From Limonium bicolor (taxonomy: Eukaryota > Streptophyta > Magnoliopsida > Caryophyllales > Plumbaginaceae): DNA of 64,000 bases. Where the stretch lies: positions 142,045,296-142,109,295 of the forward strand of contig CM041776.1 of NCBI GenBank assembly GCA_023374045.1, written 5' to 3'. Numbering within the stretch: the stretch's first letter is position 1; the number at the start of each line of letters is the position of its first letter. A program made the position numbers and the translations under genes. Of this stretch, positions 44,233 to 55,991 are shown piece after piece. The notes below the pieces were generated by a model. It worked only from the letters and a program-made list of their open reading frames with translations. It was not told where the DNA came from and ran no database searches.

Positions 44233-47200
44233 GATTCCCCATGAGTCGGGTCATTCATTTGAATGGTTATACCCATGGGCGAGATGGTCATCGACCTACG
44301 CCTTGATACTCATGATCCAAATATATCCTCCATTATCCGAGTCTAAGCCAGCATGTAGTGAACCATGAGCCTTCAGTGTCCAGCTGCCTGATCCGGTGTC
44401 TAGGACGGGTTTTACGGAGAGTCACCCCCTTGTATGCCGCCTGTCTAACCACCCTTCTGCCTTACCCTGAAGATTGCATGGGCTCAGTTCTCCATTGTTC
44501 CTCTGCACCACGGGTGTCTCTAAAGCCCAATGTCACGCTACACGTCCATAGAGGATCCCGTATTTACCGGATACCCATACATGGCACAACATAGTCAGTG
44601 AATAATTTGGACTTTAGACACACCTGACCGTGCAGATGACGAGAGACCCGTTCCCATGCAGTACTTCCCTGAGTTTCCCGAAAAGTGAGTATGTTGTGAT
44701 AATCCCCGGTCGTGGCTCGTGTGACTGTGTCACTTCGGATATCCTGACCTTTTGAACTTAAGCACTCCGTACTTTCTTGATGACGTGCCCACAAGGCGTA
44801 ACAGAGATAAATCCCGAGAGATGAACAGTGAAGGGACGACGGTTTCCCCCGGTGGTATGGGAGCACTGATTGACCAGGAAGGTGATTATCCCAATCATTC
44901 GCACTCAGCTCCACATAAAATCAGCCACGATTCTCATTTTGCGCTTACATCTATGTGTGATCATGTTTTAAAAATTAGCAAAAATCAGAAAAGGAATCAT
45001 GTCGAACACGCTCTAATGAAGTCTCTTCAAAGCCGTTATCTCGAATGATTTCCGAAAAATGATGATTTCAAAATCGTTATTTCCATAACACTTTCAAAGC
45101 CGATTTCAATCAAAGTCCTAAAAAAAAACCAAAACAAACTTTATCAAACAACTTGCAAAAAATAAATTTCAAAAATCTACTGTTTACAAATGATTTTCAA
45201 ACACTACTTCCCATGAATTTCATTTCAAAAACCTACTTTCTACAAACGAATTTCAACCAACATTCTTCACCAACATGATTTTCAAAATAGTTTTCGAAAA
45301 ACAGTTTTCAAAATTGAATTTCACAAACGTATTTCAAAATAAATGATTTAGTCCCCATGTTGCAACCCGCTATTTTTGAAGTTCAATCCACCTTCAAGAG
45401 CAGCGGTCATTACCGTGGAGCGTACTAGTCATTTCGTGTTTTCCAAAAAGTGGTGGATTTTCACAATGATCTTGTGCTTGATCATTCACCTTTCCTTTCT
45501 CAAAGAACGCCCCTTATTTTCCTCATCAGATCAACTGGGGCGCATGAAGATCGACAACAACAGTTCAAGCCAAAAATCAGAGGAGCACCAACCCGAGTCG
45601 GGCATTGTGAAGACTAGCAACGGTCGTTTGAATTCTGAATTGCTTAAAGCCAGAAGAACACCAACCTGTATTGTTGGATAGTAGCGCCACTTTGTTGCTA
45701 AATCCCGAAGATGAGCGTACAATCAACCTTGAGCCCGAAGTCCAGCGAGCAGCCAGTCAGGAGCTCGAACACGAACGAGCGGTCAGTCAAAAGCTTGAAG
45801 ACGAAGCGGACAAGTCCAGAAGAAGTTTTTAACTCGAATCCCCCCTTTAATGACTTTTAGGATTGATGTATAGGTTTTCCCCTATAATTCTTTCCTCTCT
45901 TGTCCATTTCTGAATAGATTACATGTATAGGTTTATACCTTCCCTTTGAATTTATTTAGATCAAACGTGTGTATAGGGTTCCCCACTCCCTATTTTTATT
46001 TGCGAATGGCCGAGCATCAAAATTCCTATTGAGGAAATCCACCACTTCGAAAACACGTATTTTCAAAACTGTTTTTTTTCTAAAACTTGATTTCTTGTAA
46101 CACATACGAATTGCTTCTTCCCATCTTTGGTCATTTCATACTTATTAATCACGCATGAATCACACCCATCTGGAAAAATTGCATAATCACATGTTGCACT
46201 CTCAACACATCATACACAAGCATTCATCCCATCTTTTCAAAGCATGCTAACATTCACATTTGTCATATTCTTTTTCTATTGTAATGACTGTGTATGCAGG
46301 TGAGTAACCGCGTTTGCCCACGAGTGAAAGCGTGACCCCCGAAGCGATAGGCAAGAAATACCAGGGATTCAAGCATCTTCCCATTCGGCATGCCATGTAC
46401 ATAGAGACTAACACCAACAAAAGAGCATATACCAATAAATCATACATCCAAAAAATCATATACCCAAAAAAAAATCCCAAATAAAAGAAATGCATACATC
46501 CAAAAATCCAAAAAATCATACATCCAAGAAAATCCAAAAAAAAGCATACCTTCAAAAATCCCAAAAAATGCAGTCACTATCATATCATGGGGCCACCATG
46601 CGGGAGTAGTCACTCCCTAAAGTTCCAAAACCCCAGGAGCCAATCACCGACCAAATACCATTTTGGAACAGTCTCTCTCACATCACATCCAACAACTTGA
46701 CCTTCTCCAGGGCTTACAATGACGGGATGAGCTTCATGAATCACAAGCTGAATTCGGCTCAAGCGAGACTAGTCATAACCTTACCACTCATGCATTGCAT
46801 CAAAAACAAAAAAAACAAAAACAAAAAAAAACATTCAGTCAACCATCTCAATTCATCATTTTCAGCATTTCGTGCATCCTATACATGGTAATTCCATATT
46901 ACCACAATACATCGCATGGTAGATAATTTCATTTGCATACTCCCATATCGAAACAACATCTTCGGGAAAATCATGACAGATTGATTGAACGGAGTGCATG
47001 AACCACTTAACTCTCGACCCGTCAATGAGTATAAGGGTCCAATCAAAATCAGCACCACAAACCAAGGGAATAGTGTACAAAGAGCGGTTTTCCTTTGAAT
47101 TTCAAATGAGTGTTTCGGATGATCCATTGAGTGATGAGGGAAGGTAGAGAGTTCCAATTGAGGTAAAACAATGAGCTACTTGTGTATTCCTTCAACACAT

Positions 47201-48530
47201 GGAGAGGCACAATTCATAGCGAGATCAATGTCGATAAACAGGATACGAACTGTGATTCATGCAAAGATCTGAGAATAATAAGAAAACAATCATTGACTAT
47301 TGAGAATGACGAGGCACTTAGGAATAAAAATCTCCACAAAACCAAAAAGCTTTGACTGCCCTGTACATAACCCCTTAGTCAGCCCCGCTGAGCCTTTCAT
47401 GAAAAACTCTTTCTTCAGAAACTCCACAACATGCCAACCCACGTACATATACTTACTTGCCCTTGCAATAGAGGATCTCAAAGGAGCTGGAGCCATGGTC
47501 TCCCCACCATCTTTCACAAAAGAAGCAAATAGAATGTTTGAGATGACCAGCGAGTAAATGAAACTCCAAAGCTGAAAGCAAAATTGAAAGCCAAAAGAGT
47601 TAGCAGAAAATGTCTAAGAAAGTTGATGAGCCAATGCGATTCCAAAAGTAGGAAGTAAGGAAGCAAAAATCATACACCGAAAAGGAAGGAGAAAGAAGGA
47701 GAAGAATGAGAAACTCTACACCGAAATAGAAGAAGAAGAATGAAAAGATCGTACACCAAAGAAGAAGAAGAGAATAAGCAAAAGGACCAATGATGTCCTA
47801 TCGAAACCAACAAAAGATTCTCAAAGATCATTTGTCTAATCATTCCACCCATGGTGAAGGCGAAACATATCCTCTATTGCACAAAAGCTTCACAACTCCC
47901 AAATAAATCCTCCGGTCCCATGTGACATACATCATACCCCTCAGCCCCATTATAACCCAATAAAAGACCTCTGACTCGTAAGTCGATGAGTGTTAACTGA
48001 AAGTACCGGATCTGAAACATGAATCATAGGCTTCGTACTTGTTATCAACATGTCCCATCATACCAAAGGGACCATGAGCGAATGAGCGCAACCTTACCTC
48101 ACAAGGTCTTTAGAGTGCGAGTGACTCTTCGATTAAACTACCAAATCATAATCAGCCTACCCCATTGCAGGTGAGGAATTTGTGAGGAACAGAAAGTTCA
48201 TAACCTCAAAAAGAAATTCTCAGGAAAATACTGCTCTGAGCATCAAGAGTATCATCACGACATTATCACACACGACCATACTCAAGAGAGATTAACCTAC
48301 ATCCCTCCAAGAGAGGAAGGTGATTCACGCATTCCAGTTCAACAATCACTCAAGTTCGAACTAAAGATGTCTTATATTTGTAAACCTCATATTAATAGAG
48401 ATAGGGCCATACCTTCTCTCCAAAAATTGCATATGCATTTTGCATCGTATCAAGCATTTAATATTTACATACATCATAAGCACTCCATCATCAACATATG
48501 ATTGGTAAGAACTCTGCCTAGTCTCGCCGA
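44233..48530 (+). other. Non-coding interior of the Tat-like element
   Basis: No intact gag, protease, RT or integrase motif is visible. Low-complexity stretches are TTTCAAA-rich sequence at 45050-45350 and a CATACATCCAAAAAATC repeat at 46435-46570. Open frames such as 44564-44914 (minus), 45376-45681 (plus) and 47290-47517 (minus, beginning MKDGGETMAPAPLRSS) have no recognised domain. They may be remnants of an element-specific ORF. I list them here without calling genes. Confidence 0.45.
46435..46570 (+). repeat. CATACATCCAAAAAATC short repeats
   Basis: About six irregular copies of a 15- to 25-nt A-rich unit, ATCATACATCCAAAAAATCC, with length variation in the A runs. Confidence 0.55.
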
Positions 48531-49680
48531 AAGTAGACTTCAGCTGTCGCTATTGAAGCGTAACTCCCTATCAAAGGAAGTCAAGCCGGAGCCACCCTAG
48601 GCTATCTTTGAGCTACATCGAACCATTCAAGAGCTATCCGGAGGCATACAAAGACCATCCCGGAGCCATCCACTGCCATACTCATTCCCTTTCGACACCC
48701 CTTCTAAAGTCAATCTAGAGCCATGCGGGAGCCATCCTCATACATTGAGACCATCCCTAGACCTACGCATGAGCCATCCCAACTGTTCGAGAACGATACG
48801 GGAGCCACCTCAAATCCCTGTCAGAGCCATTTTGTCACCAAGACCTTGCTCACATAATATCGAACTACGTATGGTCTGATCTCAATACGAAATTGAGTAC
48901 GTAGGCAGCCCGTCCAGGGTGCGACCACCTCAAAGACAAAACTTCCTTTTCCCCTCATTCTAGCTAATGTATTGTCACGCTCAACCTGCACAAAGTCATC
49001 CCAGGGCCATCCCTGAAGATCCTGGAACCATGATGGGAACTGCCCCAAAGCCATGAAACCGTGTTTAGCCATTCACCCTCATGTAAAACCATTCACCCAC
49101 TACAAATTCCACAACAAACCCTTCAAATCACAGTCATTCCATGTCTGGAGCCACCAAAAACCTCACCAAACCACAATAAATCCATCGTTGGAGCCATCAA
49201 CCCACTAATCACATCAACCCACCATTCGACTCAAAATCCAATCCAAATCGAATCCCACCAACCATCCCGATAATCTTCACTCAAATCGAAACCCACCAAC
49301 CATCCCAGAGTCGTTACTCACAATGGGGTCACGAATCATGACGGAGCCATCCCGGAGACATGATCAGAACTACACCGAAGACATCCAACCATGTTTGGCA
49401 ATTCAGAATGATAACAAGTTCACCCACAGCAAATCCATCAGATGGAGCCAACCGATCAATCACCTCAAACTTCAACAACCGCATCAAGACCATCGATCAT
49501 TCTCAAGATTCACTATCATATCAAAACCCACCAACCACCCCGAGACCATTGGTCACACCGGAGCCATCAGTGCCTACTAGAGCCATCAGTGCATACTGGA
49601 GCCAACAACGCACGCTGGAGCCATCTCAGATCCTTGAAGCCATACCGGAGCCATACCGAGGTTTTGATGTACTATAGAGC
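48530..49680 (+). repeat. Region dense in CCGGAGCCATCC-like motifs
   Basis: More than twenty occurrences of GAGCCAT(C/A) or close variants, at irregular spacing, over 1.1 kb. They are densest at 48590-48850 and 49540-49670. It includes a third copy of the Tat-type hairpin at 48865-48904. Several frames stay open through it, for example 49442-49891 (plus), but the translation has no recognised domain. Confidence 0.5.
48865..48904 (+). promoter_or_regulatory. Third copy of the Tat-type hairpin
   Basis: CTACGTA, a 9-nt bulge, CTCAA, loop TACGAAA, TTGAG, TACGTAG, then GCAGCCC. The stems match the copies at 36776 and 36948, and the loop differs. It could mark part of a degraded 3' LTR. Confidence 0.55.
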
Positions 49681-49812
49681 CAGCGCTCACAAAACAGAAA
49701 AACCTACATCCACAAACAGGGAGTTTAATTCAATTAATACATTGGTTAATTACCTCACATCACATATCATCTGCATATACCCACAAAATTTCTCACTATC
49801 TGACGTATCTTC

Positions 49813-50433
49813 ACACCCGCTAGGCAGCTATTGCGCTACTAGTGCGGTCGCATTTTATTTTACACCCGCTAGACAGCTATTGCGCTACTAGTGCGGTCAA
49901 ATTTTTCGTTTTACACCTGCTAGACAGCTATTGCGCTACTAGTGCGGTCGAATTTTTCATTTTACACCTGCTAGACAGCTATTGCGCTACTAGTACGGTC
50001 GCCTTTCGTTTTACACCTGCTAGGCAGCTATTGCGCTACTAGTGCGGTCGAATTTTTCATTTTACACCTGCTAGACAGCTATTGCGCTACTAGTACGGTC
50101 GCCTTTCATTTTACACCCGCTAGACAGCTATTACGTTACTAGTGTGGTCCCGCCGTTTTTCCTCCACTAGGCAGCTATTACGCTACTAGTGTGAGATCGT
50201 TCATTTCATAACCCACTAGGCAGCTATTACGCTACTAGTGCGGTCCAGCCGTTTTTCCTCCACTAGGTAGCTATTACGCTACTAGTGCGAGGTCGTTCAT
50301 TTCATAACCCACTAGGCAGCTATTACGCTACTAGTGCGGTCCCACCATTTTTCCTCCACTAGGCAGCTATTACGCTACTAGTGCGAGATCGTTCATTTCA
50401 TAACCCACTAGGCAGCTATTACGCTACTAGTGT
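49813..50433 (+). repeat. ~50-bp minisatellite with a ~97-bp higher-order unit
   Basis: Thirteen copies of a unit with the core CTAGGCAGCTATTACGCTAC followed by TAGTG. The first seven (to about 50145) use CACCYGCTAG and TTGCGC and are spaced 47-52 bp. The last six alternate two spacer types, CGTTTTTCCTCC and CGTTCATTTCATAACC, giving a ~97-bp dimer. CACTAG and CTAGTG ends can pair. Units are directly adjacent and the spacers are repeated, so it is not a CRISPR array. Confidence 0.85.
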
Positions 50434-51838
50434 TGTAACACCCCTACCGCTGATACCGTCATTACTGTACAAATACTTACCTTCGCAGCGGATATTACTT
50501 ACTCAACGGCGGGTGTACAATGCCGTTAGTCACCCACGTGATTAACAAGGCAGATTACAATACTACATACTATCAGTCTGCTGATTATGAATATACCGAG
50601 TGCTCTACATGATGCATTACTTTCCCTTGCATACCAATCCATAATTCGATACAACTCCAATACAATACTATACTGAGTATACTACAATCCTTAATTTTAC
50701 CGATACAGTTTGGACTTCCAAATTTCCCAATACATTACAGGTTTCATCCCTTCCATACTACTACCCATGCTTACATAGCAGTCCCCGTCCTACTCTCTCG
50801 AACGGTGGCCAGCTTCGAGTACCTGCACACTAAAAACGGTCCCCCGAGGGGGTCAGCTTACGCTGCATATGAAATCCGCATATACCGCGTGCTAACCGCG
50901 GTACGCCGGCTACTTTGGGTCGGATATACATGGAGCTCATTTTACATGCATACGTACATACTCATACTACAACAATACAATCAAAGATACCTACATAAAT
51001 GTAGAAGTTCAATACTTACTAAGGAAGACAATTCAATAGTCAACCATTCGTCTTTATTATACATTCATTACTCTTCGTATTGTGTTCGATATTCGTTACT
51101 CTACTCATACTCGCTCCTTACTCTTGCATACTCATCGCTCCATGTTCAATACCTTACTCGTACACGATCCTTACTCTGTACTCGTTTCTATACTGGTGCA
51201 TACGCACTACTCAATTCTCTACACTTACTCTTACATACTCGATGCCCAATACTTACTCATACATACTCAATACTCAATACTCATTACATACTCATACTTG
51301 CTTCTTACTCGATACTCATTACTTGGCCTCTGGGCGAGTCATACACAAGACTCACCACCGGACCTACATAACGAGGGCCAATACAGGCTTACGCTTAGCT
51401 CCTCAAATACCAATGTCCGTACTACCGGACTACTCGAATTCCCAACACTCTTCTCTCAGAGTATATTACAATCTCGTGGATTAGCCTAGAAGTATCTCTC
51501 TCGATAACCCTTTTAGCTTAGGGAATTACCACCGCCTAGTATCCTCAGATTAAGGGTTTCCCCAACATATCGAATACTCTCTCGTTCGGGGCATACTTAC
51601 ATCAGTCAGGTCCTCTCATAATGGGTCGACTGATTACTAAGGGGTTTGGAGATCCCTCCTCATTCTTTGCTACTTCCTGGTTATGTTTTGCACCAAGATT
51701 AGTTCCTCTAATAGAGGTTACTTATATACTCCACTACGTTTTGTTTGTGGATTTTCATTTCGTTTTCCTATCGTTATAGGAAGGTTATTACTCCCGTACA
51801 CTCTCTCACATTCTAGTGAGTTCGTTGGGTTGCGTTAT
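50434..51838 (-). repeat. Start of a Tekay-type LTR, truncated by the Athila insertion
   Basis: It begins TGTAACACCCC. Hairpin 1 lies at 50525-50546 (GTTAGTCAC/GTGATTAAC, loop CCAC on the plus strand) and a CCCCCGAGGGGG hairpin at 50841-50852, in the same order as in the other Tekay-type LTRs. The region 51040-51330 is rich in TACTC pentamers. The rest of this LTR should continue beyond the Athila element, outside the window. The short flank AGTGT (50429-50433) is its potential target-site copy. Confidence 0.65.
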
Positions 51839-52886
51839 TGCAAACAGGTAAATTGATCTACTAAAAACTAAACAAATTAATCTAGAAAATAATAAATCAA
51901 TAAGTCTGTCGGGTTGCAAAAATCCCGGTCACTACAGAATAGACAGTTAAGCAACCAAGTATCGAACCGTGGGACTTGAATAAATAAGCCTAAGTCCTAT
52001 CCTAAATCCTAAGAAAACTGGAAACTTAGGGGGGTTGTGAATGTTTTTGGAACTGAATCAAATAAATGCAAATCAGAATTGAATTAAGCAATCGGTAAAA
52101 ATGAATGATGAGTTTGATAATATGAGTGGAACTCTGGGCTCGGGTTGTTCTTTTCTGGTTGAATCTAGTAACTCCTACAATTTAATTATGAGAAACGGAA
52201 AGGCCAATTCTTTCTATCTCTTTCAATGCTAAATCCTAGTTCATTGAAGAGCTCACCTATCAGAACGTGACAACTCTAATCTAGCAGTTGGCAAAACACA
52301 TATAGGTGGAATAAGCACAAAGAATTGTTAGCGTTCGTAGGAAAGATTATCTATCCGACTAATCCTTCCCCAAATTCCCAGGTTAATTCGAACTCCCTAT
52401 TAATCACCTTGTCTGATCTTAATAGGTTTCGCAAAACAACTCTATAACTCGCGAAATTAGTAGAGAAGAAAATTGATAATCATTAACCTGGAAACAATCC
52501 GTCACAATCTCATAATCAAACTGCAGAATCTTTAACTACATTGAATCCATCTTGAACAAACCCTACCCCAGAGTTAAATCCCTACTAGCCAGACATTGCA
52601 ATGGAACAGATAAATACAATCAACATAGAAATCATCTAAAGGAAGAAAAACCCTTCTGTTGAACGATTATCCAGTATCGATGGCTGCAGGCGCAAGGTTG
52701 AAGATGATGGTCGCACTTCCTTCTGTCGATGCTCCTCCAGAACGATGTCGATATGATTGGTGAATGTGGATGAAGGTGAACTGATGCAATTGGCGTGGAT
52801 GAATGGAGAGAACTTCGTTTATCAGCGTGAGAGAGTGTGTTGTAATGATCGATGATGAATGAATTCCTTTCTCCTCTGATTAGGTC

Positions 52887-52897
52887 AGTTAAATAGA
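52887..52897 (-). promoter_or_regulatory. TATA-like element of the Athila LTR
   Basis: GTCTATTTAACTG on the minus strand lies about 560 nt into the LTR and just downstream of the U3 palindrome array. It is a weaker match than the TATA box of the nested derivative. Confidence 0.4.
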
Positions 52898-52950
52898 CTT
52901 TTCCTCTCTCTTTTCCCTTCAAAACGCCGAGTTTGTGCTGAATTTTTGTC

Positions 52951-53205
52951 CTGTCCGAACATTGGTCCGGACTTCAATGTTCGGACACAGTGTTCTGAGC
53001 GCTTCAAGCCTGAAAGTTTCGACTTGTGTCCGAACTTAGATGTTCGGACACAAGTTCGGACATGCTCCGTACATCAGACCTCCGGCTTTTCTTAACTATG
53101 TCCGAACTTCGATGCTCGGACTGAAGTTCGGACATTCCATCAGGCGCAGCACACAAACCCTCGACTTGCGTCCGAACTTGGAAGTTCGGACACAAGTTCG
53201 GACAT
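52951..53205 (-). repeat. Palindromic GTCCGAACTTC array in Athila U3, four units
   Basis: Four units about 70 bp apart. Each has GTCCGAACTTNGATGTTCGG followed by AC(N)GAAGTTCGGACAT, so each contains both orientations of TCCGAACTT. The first unit is degenerate. The same kind of array is found inside the element at 56923-57165. Confidence 0.8.
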
Positions 53206-53451
53206 TCCTTCAAAATCCTCCAAATTCTTTATCTTGACTCCGATTCGACCCCCGTTTGTTGCATTATCTCCCTTGTGAGTAAATCTAGTGTTTCCTTGGC
53301 TTTTCTCTGCATTTAACATAGAAAAAGAGTATCAAGCCTTAACAAACAGCAAACCAAAGGAAAACGTAAGATAAGTGTGGAATATTGTTGATGCGTGTAC
53401 ACAAATTAGGCATTAAAGACTACCAAAACCATTCATATCTCACACTCATCA

Positions 53452-53490
53452 AACCTCCTCACACTTAACCTTTGCTTGTCCTCAAGCAAA
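53452..53490 (-). promoter_or_regulatory. Athila polypurine tract and upstream hairpin
   Basis: On the minus strand AAGTGTGAGGAGGTT precedes the LTR start TGATGAGTG. TTTGCTTG/CAAGCAAA (53471-53490) forms an 8-bp hairpin with a 4-nt loop, identical to that of the nested derivative at 18042-18061. Confidence 0.75.
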
Positions 53491-54738
53491 GCAGGAGTAA
53501 AACTGTCTCAGAATGCCTCAGGGCCAAACCTCGGGATTGCACAAAATAAGGAGTTAAAGACACAATAATACCCAAAAATCGATCTGCTCTTAACTGCGTG
53601 TCTCTCAAACAATAAAGCACACTTTTTAAAACAAAAGACTGTGAAGAAGTCAAATCAGGAAGTAAAAACGTGGAGTAACTCAGAACCTTCCAACCTTTTC
53701 TCTTCTCAAACCCTTGGATGACAAGGGGTGTGAAGTTCTGCCATATTCCGCAGAACCTTTCAACACCACGTACTCATGATTCAATTTAAGGAATTGCCAG
53801 AAACATAAGACTTTAAAGAACTTCCTCTTCTCTTTTTTTTCTTTGTGTACATAAAAATTTTTCGCGAATAATTCATCCCCCAGACTTTTCTCTCCATCCT
53901 TGTAACGGTATTGGGTCTTTTATCCCAGATCAGACGACCTTAGGTAAATGGGTGATGAAGCACCCCAAGGACTTAATAACCGGATGGAAGAGGCCTGTTT
54001 TTGGTTCAGAAAATAACTTAAATCAGAGGAGTACCTTGCCTTTATCCTTCATTCCAGACATTCTCATCATTCCCAAGGTTCCAAGCTAAACCAGTTCTAA
54101 CTTCACAACTAACTTGTTCACAGATATTTAACAAAATTCAGTCATTCGAAAGAAATTATGAGAGCACACAGCTTTGAGCAAACCAACTCTTTAGGTCAGT
54201 ACCGGACTCAACTCCACAACTAAAGATCCACCCAAGTATTTAACACTAAAGAGCACTCTAAGAGAGTTACCCCCACATAGCCCAAAACCAAACAAAAATT
54301 AGGGCGGGAATAAATGACTGACACATTCAAAAAGATCTCCCCCTTCCTCACACTTAAGGAGGAGCAATGTCCGCATTGTTCAGAATTTTAACACAATAAG
54401 GAGATCGGACTGAATGTGGCAGACTCACAAGGGTGAACGGATCAATATTCATGTTAAAAGCACAGGCCGAACATTAACCAAAAGAATAAGAAACTGAAAA
54501 CTCCCCTGATTTCTTTTTGATGCTTTGAGGAAGAGGTTCTTCCTCACACTTAGTGTCCAGGTAGGGGAGAATGGTTCCTCACACTTGAGTCCAAGCTAGT
54601 GTCCGGCATGGAGGCAGCATAGTAAAACACACTTGCACACATTGAACAAACAAAACAGAAAGTGTGCTAGCAGCATCGATTAGTGACAACCAATATTCAG
54701 AGTTAAGATTCAAAAAAAAAACGAAAATCAAAAGAAAA
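53491..54738 (-). other. Athila 3' non-coding region
   Basis: No coding sequence recognised. A second purine-rich block, CTCCTTAAGTGTGAGGAAGG on the minus strand near 54346-54365, resembles the PPT and its counterpart in the nested element (about 18747-18766). Confidence 0.6.
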
Positions 54739-55991
54739 TTACAACCCAATCGAAATAAAAGTAATCAGTTCAACACAACTAAAAACAAATCCAGAAAGAA
54801 GTCCAAAAACGGCTTCTACACAAAAATAGCAAGCAGCAACATAATCACTGTGGAGGCGGATAGTACGCCTGCCACTGCTGGAACTGATCGAGCAGAGCCT
54901 GATAGTCATCCTGAGAGCGACGGGCCTGCTGCTGCAGAGTCTCGATCTCCGCCTGATAGCGACGATCCTGTCCTCGAAACGAGACTCCAGCTGAGCAAAC
55001 TCATAGCGAGTGACGTACTCGCTCCCAGGGGCTGGCAGTGCTAGATACGCCTCCTCCTCGTCAGGTGAAGCAGCAGGAGCGGGCTCTGATGGTCCCTCAC
55101 CCGCCTCTCTCTGGCGCTTCTGCGGTCGCGCTGCAGCCTTCTTCCTCCACACCCCATCTCTGAACTCAAACCACATCTTCTTCAGGCCGCCCGCATCAAT
55201 AGGAGCCCGCGCAGCATGCAGCCCACAGTAGGAACGGTAACCTCTGCCTCTGAGTATGCTGCAGATCATGACTGGGAAGCCCAGCTTGTGCTTATCTTTG
55301 TGCTCCATGATGTACTGCATATGCAAGAAGATCACCCATGGCAAGTAAGTGAGTGCAACAGCCTCAGCAAACGCCGGATCCAGCACTGTCCGAAGTAGTA
55401 AGAAGTCTGTATGGTTCAGGTCGAGCTCTGTCGTGGTACAATGTTCGCAGCCAGTAGTGCGAGCAGAACTCTCTCCTGCGGGCTCTGAAGCGCATCAGCA
55501 GGGACGACCTGCTTTGATGGGTCATCCCCTCTGCGTCGTCGAGGCCCCTGAACCATAAGGGGGGTATAGTGGATGGCAGCTGTCTTGAAGTCGTTGGGGT
55601 TAAGATGCTCAGGGCGGTCTGGGGCGGGATAAGGAATGTCCATATAGTGAGCAATCTCCATCGTGGAGACCGTCACTCTATCCCCGTCTACTATGGATTT
55701 GATCTGCCCATCTTGGTAGATCGCATTTGCATAGAACATGCGCACGGCTTGTTCAGAGTACTGACCTCCCATATCTAGAATCTTGCCCCAGCCAATGGGT
55801 CCAATAAGCCGTAGTCCTAGGCTGCTCAGCTCCCGCACCACACAGCGCTCAGCAATTATGTCCATACCTTTTTCGAACCATTCTTTGGCTGCATCATTTC
55901 TAAATTCAGGTTCGAGAGCTCTTCGGCTGGAGCTTGCTCCTGCAGCCCTCTTACCCCGGCCTGTGATTCGGCTCAGCATCTGCTCATACAA
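54739..55991 (-). pseudogene. Athila env-position ORF, broken by a frameshift
   Basis: Two frames, 55416-55991 (191 codons, MYEQMLSRITGRGKRAAG, then NDAAKEWFEKGMDIIAERCV and IAHYMDIPYPAPDRP) and 54739-55386 (TYLPWVIFLHMQYIMEHKDK, then PVMICSILRGRGYRSYCG). They read as one protein with a register change at about 55400. It resembles the large family of plant proteins encoded between pol and the 3' LTR of Athila-type elements, often annotated as a putative plant transposon protein. The position is that of the env-like gene, but I see no convincing signal peptide and only one hydrophobic stretch, so an envelope function is unsupported. The C-terminal part is Ala/Pro/Glu-rich. Confidence 0.6.

Larger units (their letters stand above)
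32511..50433 (+). mobile_element. Tat/Ogre-like LTR element, 5' LTR plus non-coding interior, interrupted
   Basis: It starts TGTAGACACC, has a 5.3-kb LTR ending at about 37846, then TGGCGACTCTGCTGGGGA, a PBS of the tRNA-Arg type reported for Tat/Ogre elements. Three copies of an ACTACGTA...TTGAGTACGTAGGCAGC hairpin support this lineage. The interior (37868 onward) shows no intact gag or pol, carries the truncated Tekay copy at 38317-43796, and is rich in simple repeats. I cannot define the 3' LTR. The right limit given is simply where the next Tekay-type LTR begins. Confidence 0.55.
51839..53451 (-). repeat. 3' LTR of the Athila element
   Basis: 1613 bp from TGCAAACAGG to CACACTCATCA (plus strand). 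U3 (right side) contains the TCCGAACTTC palindrome array (52951-53205), then a TATA-like TATTTAA near 52890. Differences from the first 832 bp of the other LTR are few and mostly indels. Confidence 0.9.

Noticed and set aside
49813..50433. CRISPR-like alternation of a conserved core and spacers
   Set aside because: The spacers are themselves repeated (two or three types), the units are contiguous with gradual variation, and the context is a plant retroelement. It is a minisatellite.
51080..51489. Overlapping plus-strand open frames of up to 188 codons at 50805-51489
   Set aside because: They lie inside an LTR and arise from TACTC simple repeats, which keep several frames open. No domain or codon bias is visible.
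54739..55386. Stand-alone host gene in the 3' half of the Athila element
   Set aside because: Strand, position between pol and the 3' LTR, and resemblance to proteins typical of Athila 3' regions all favour an element-encoded ORF.
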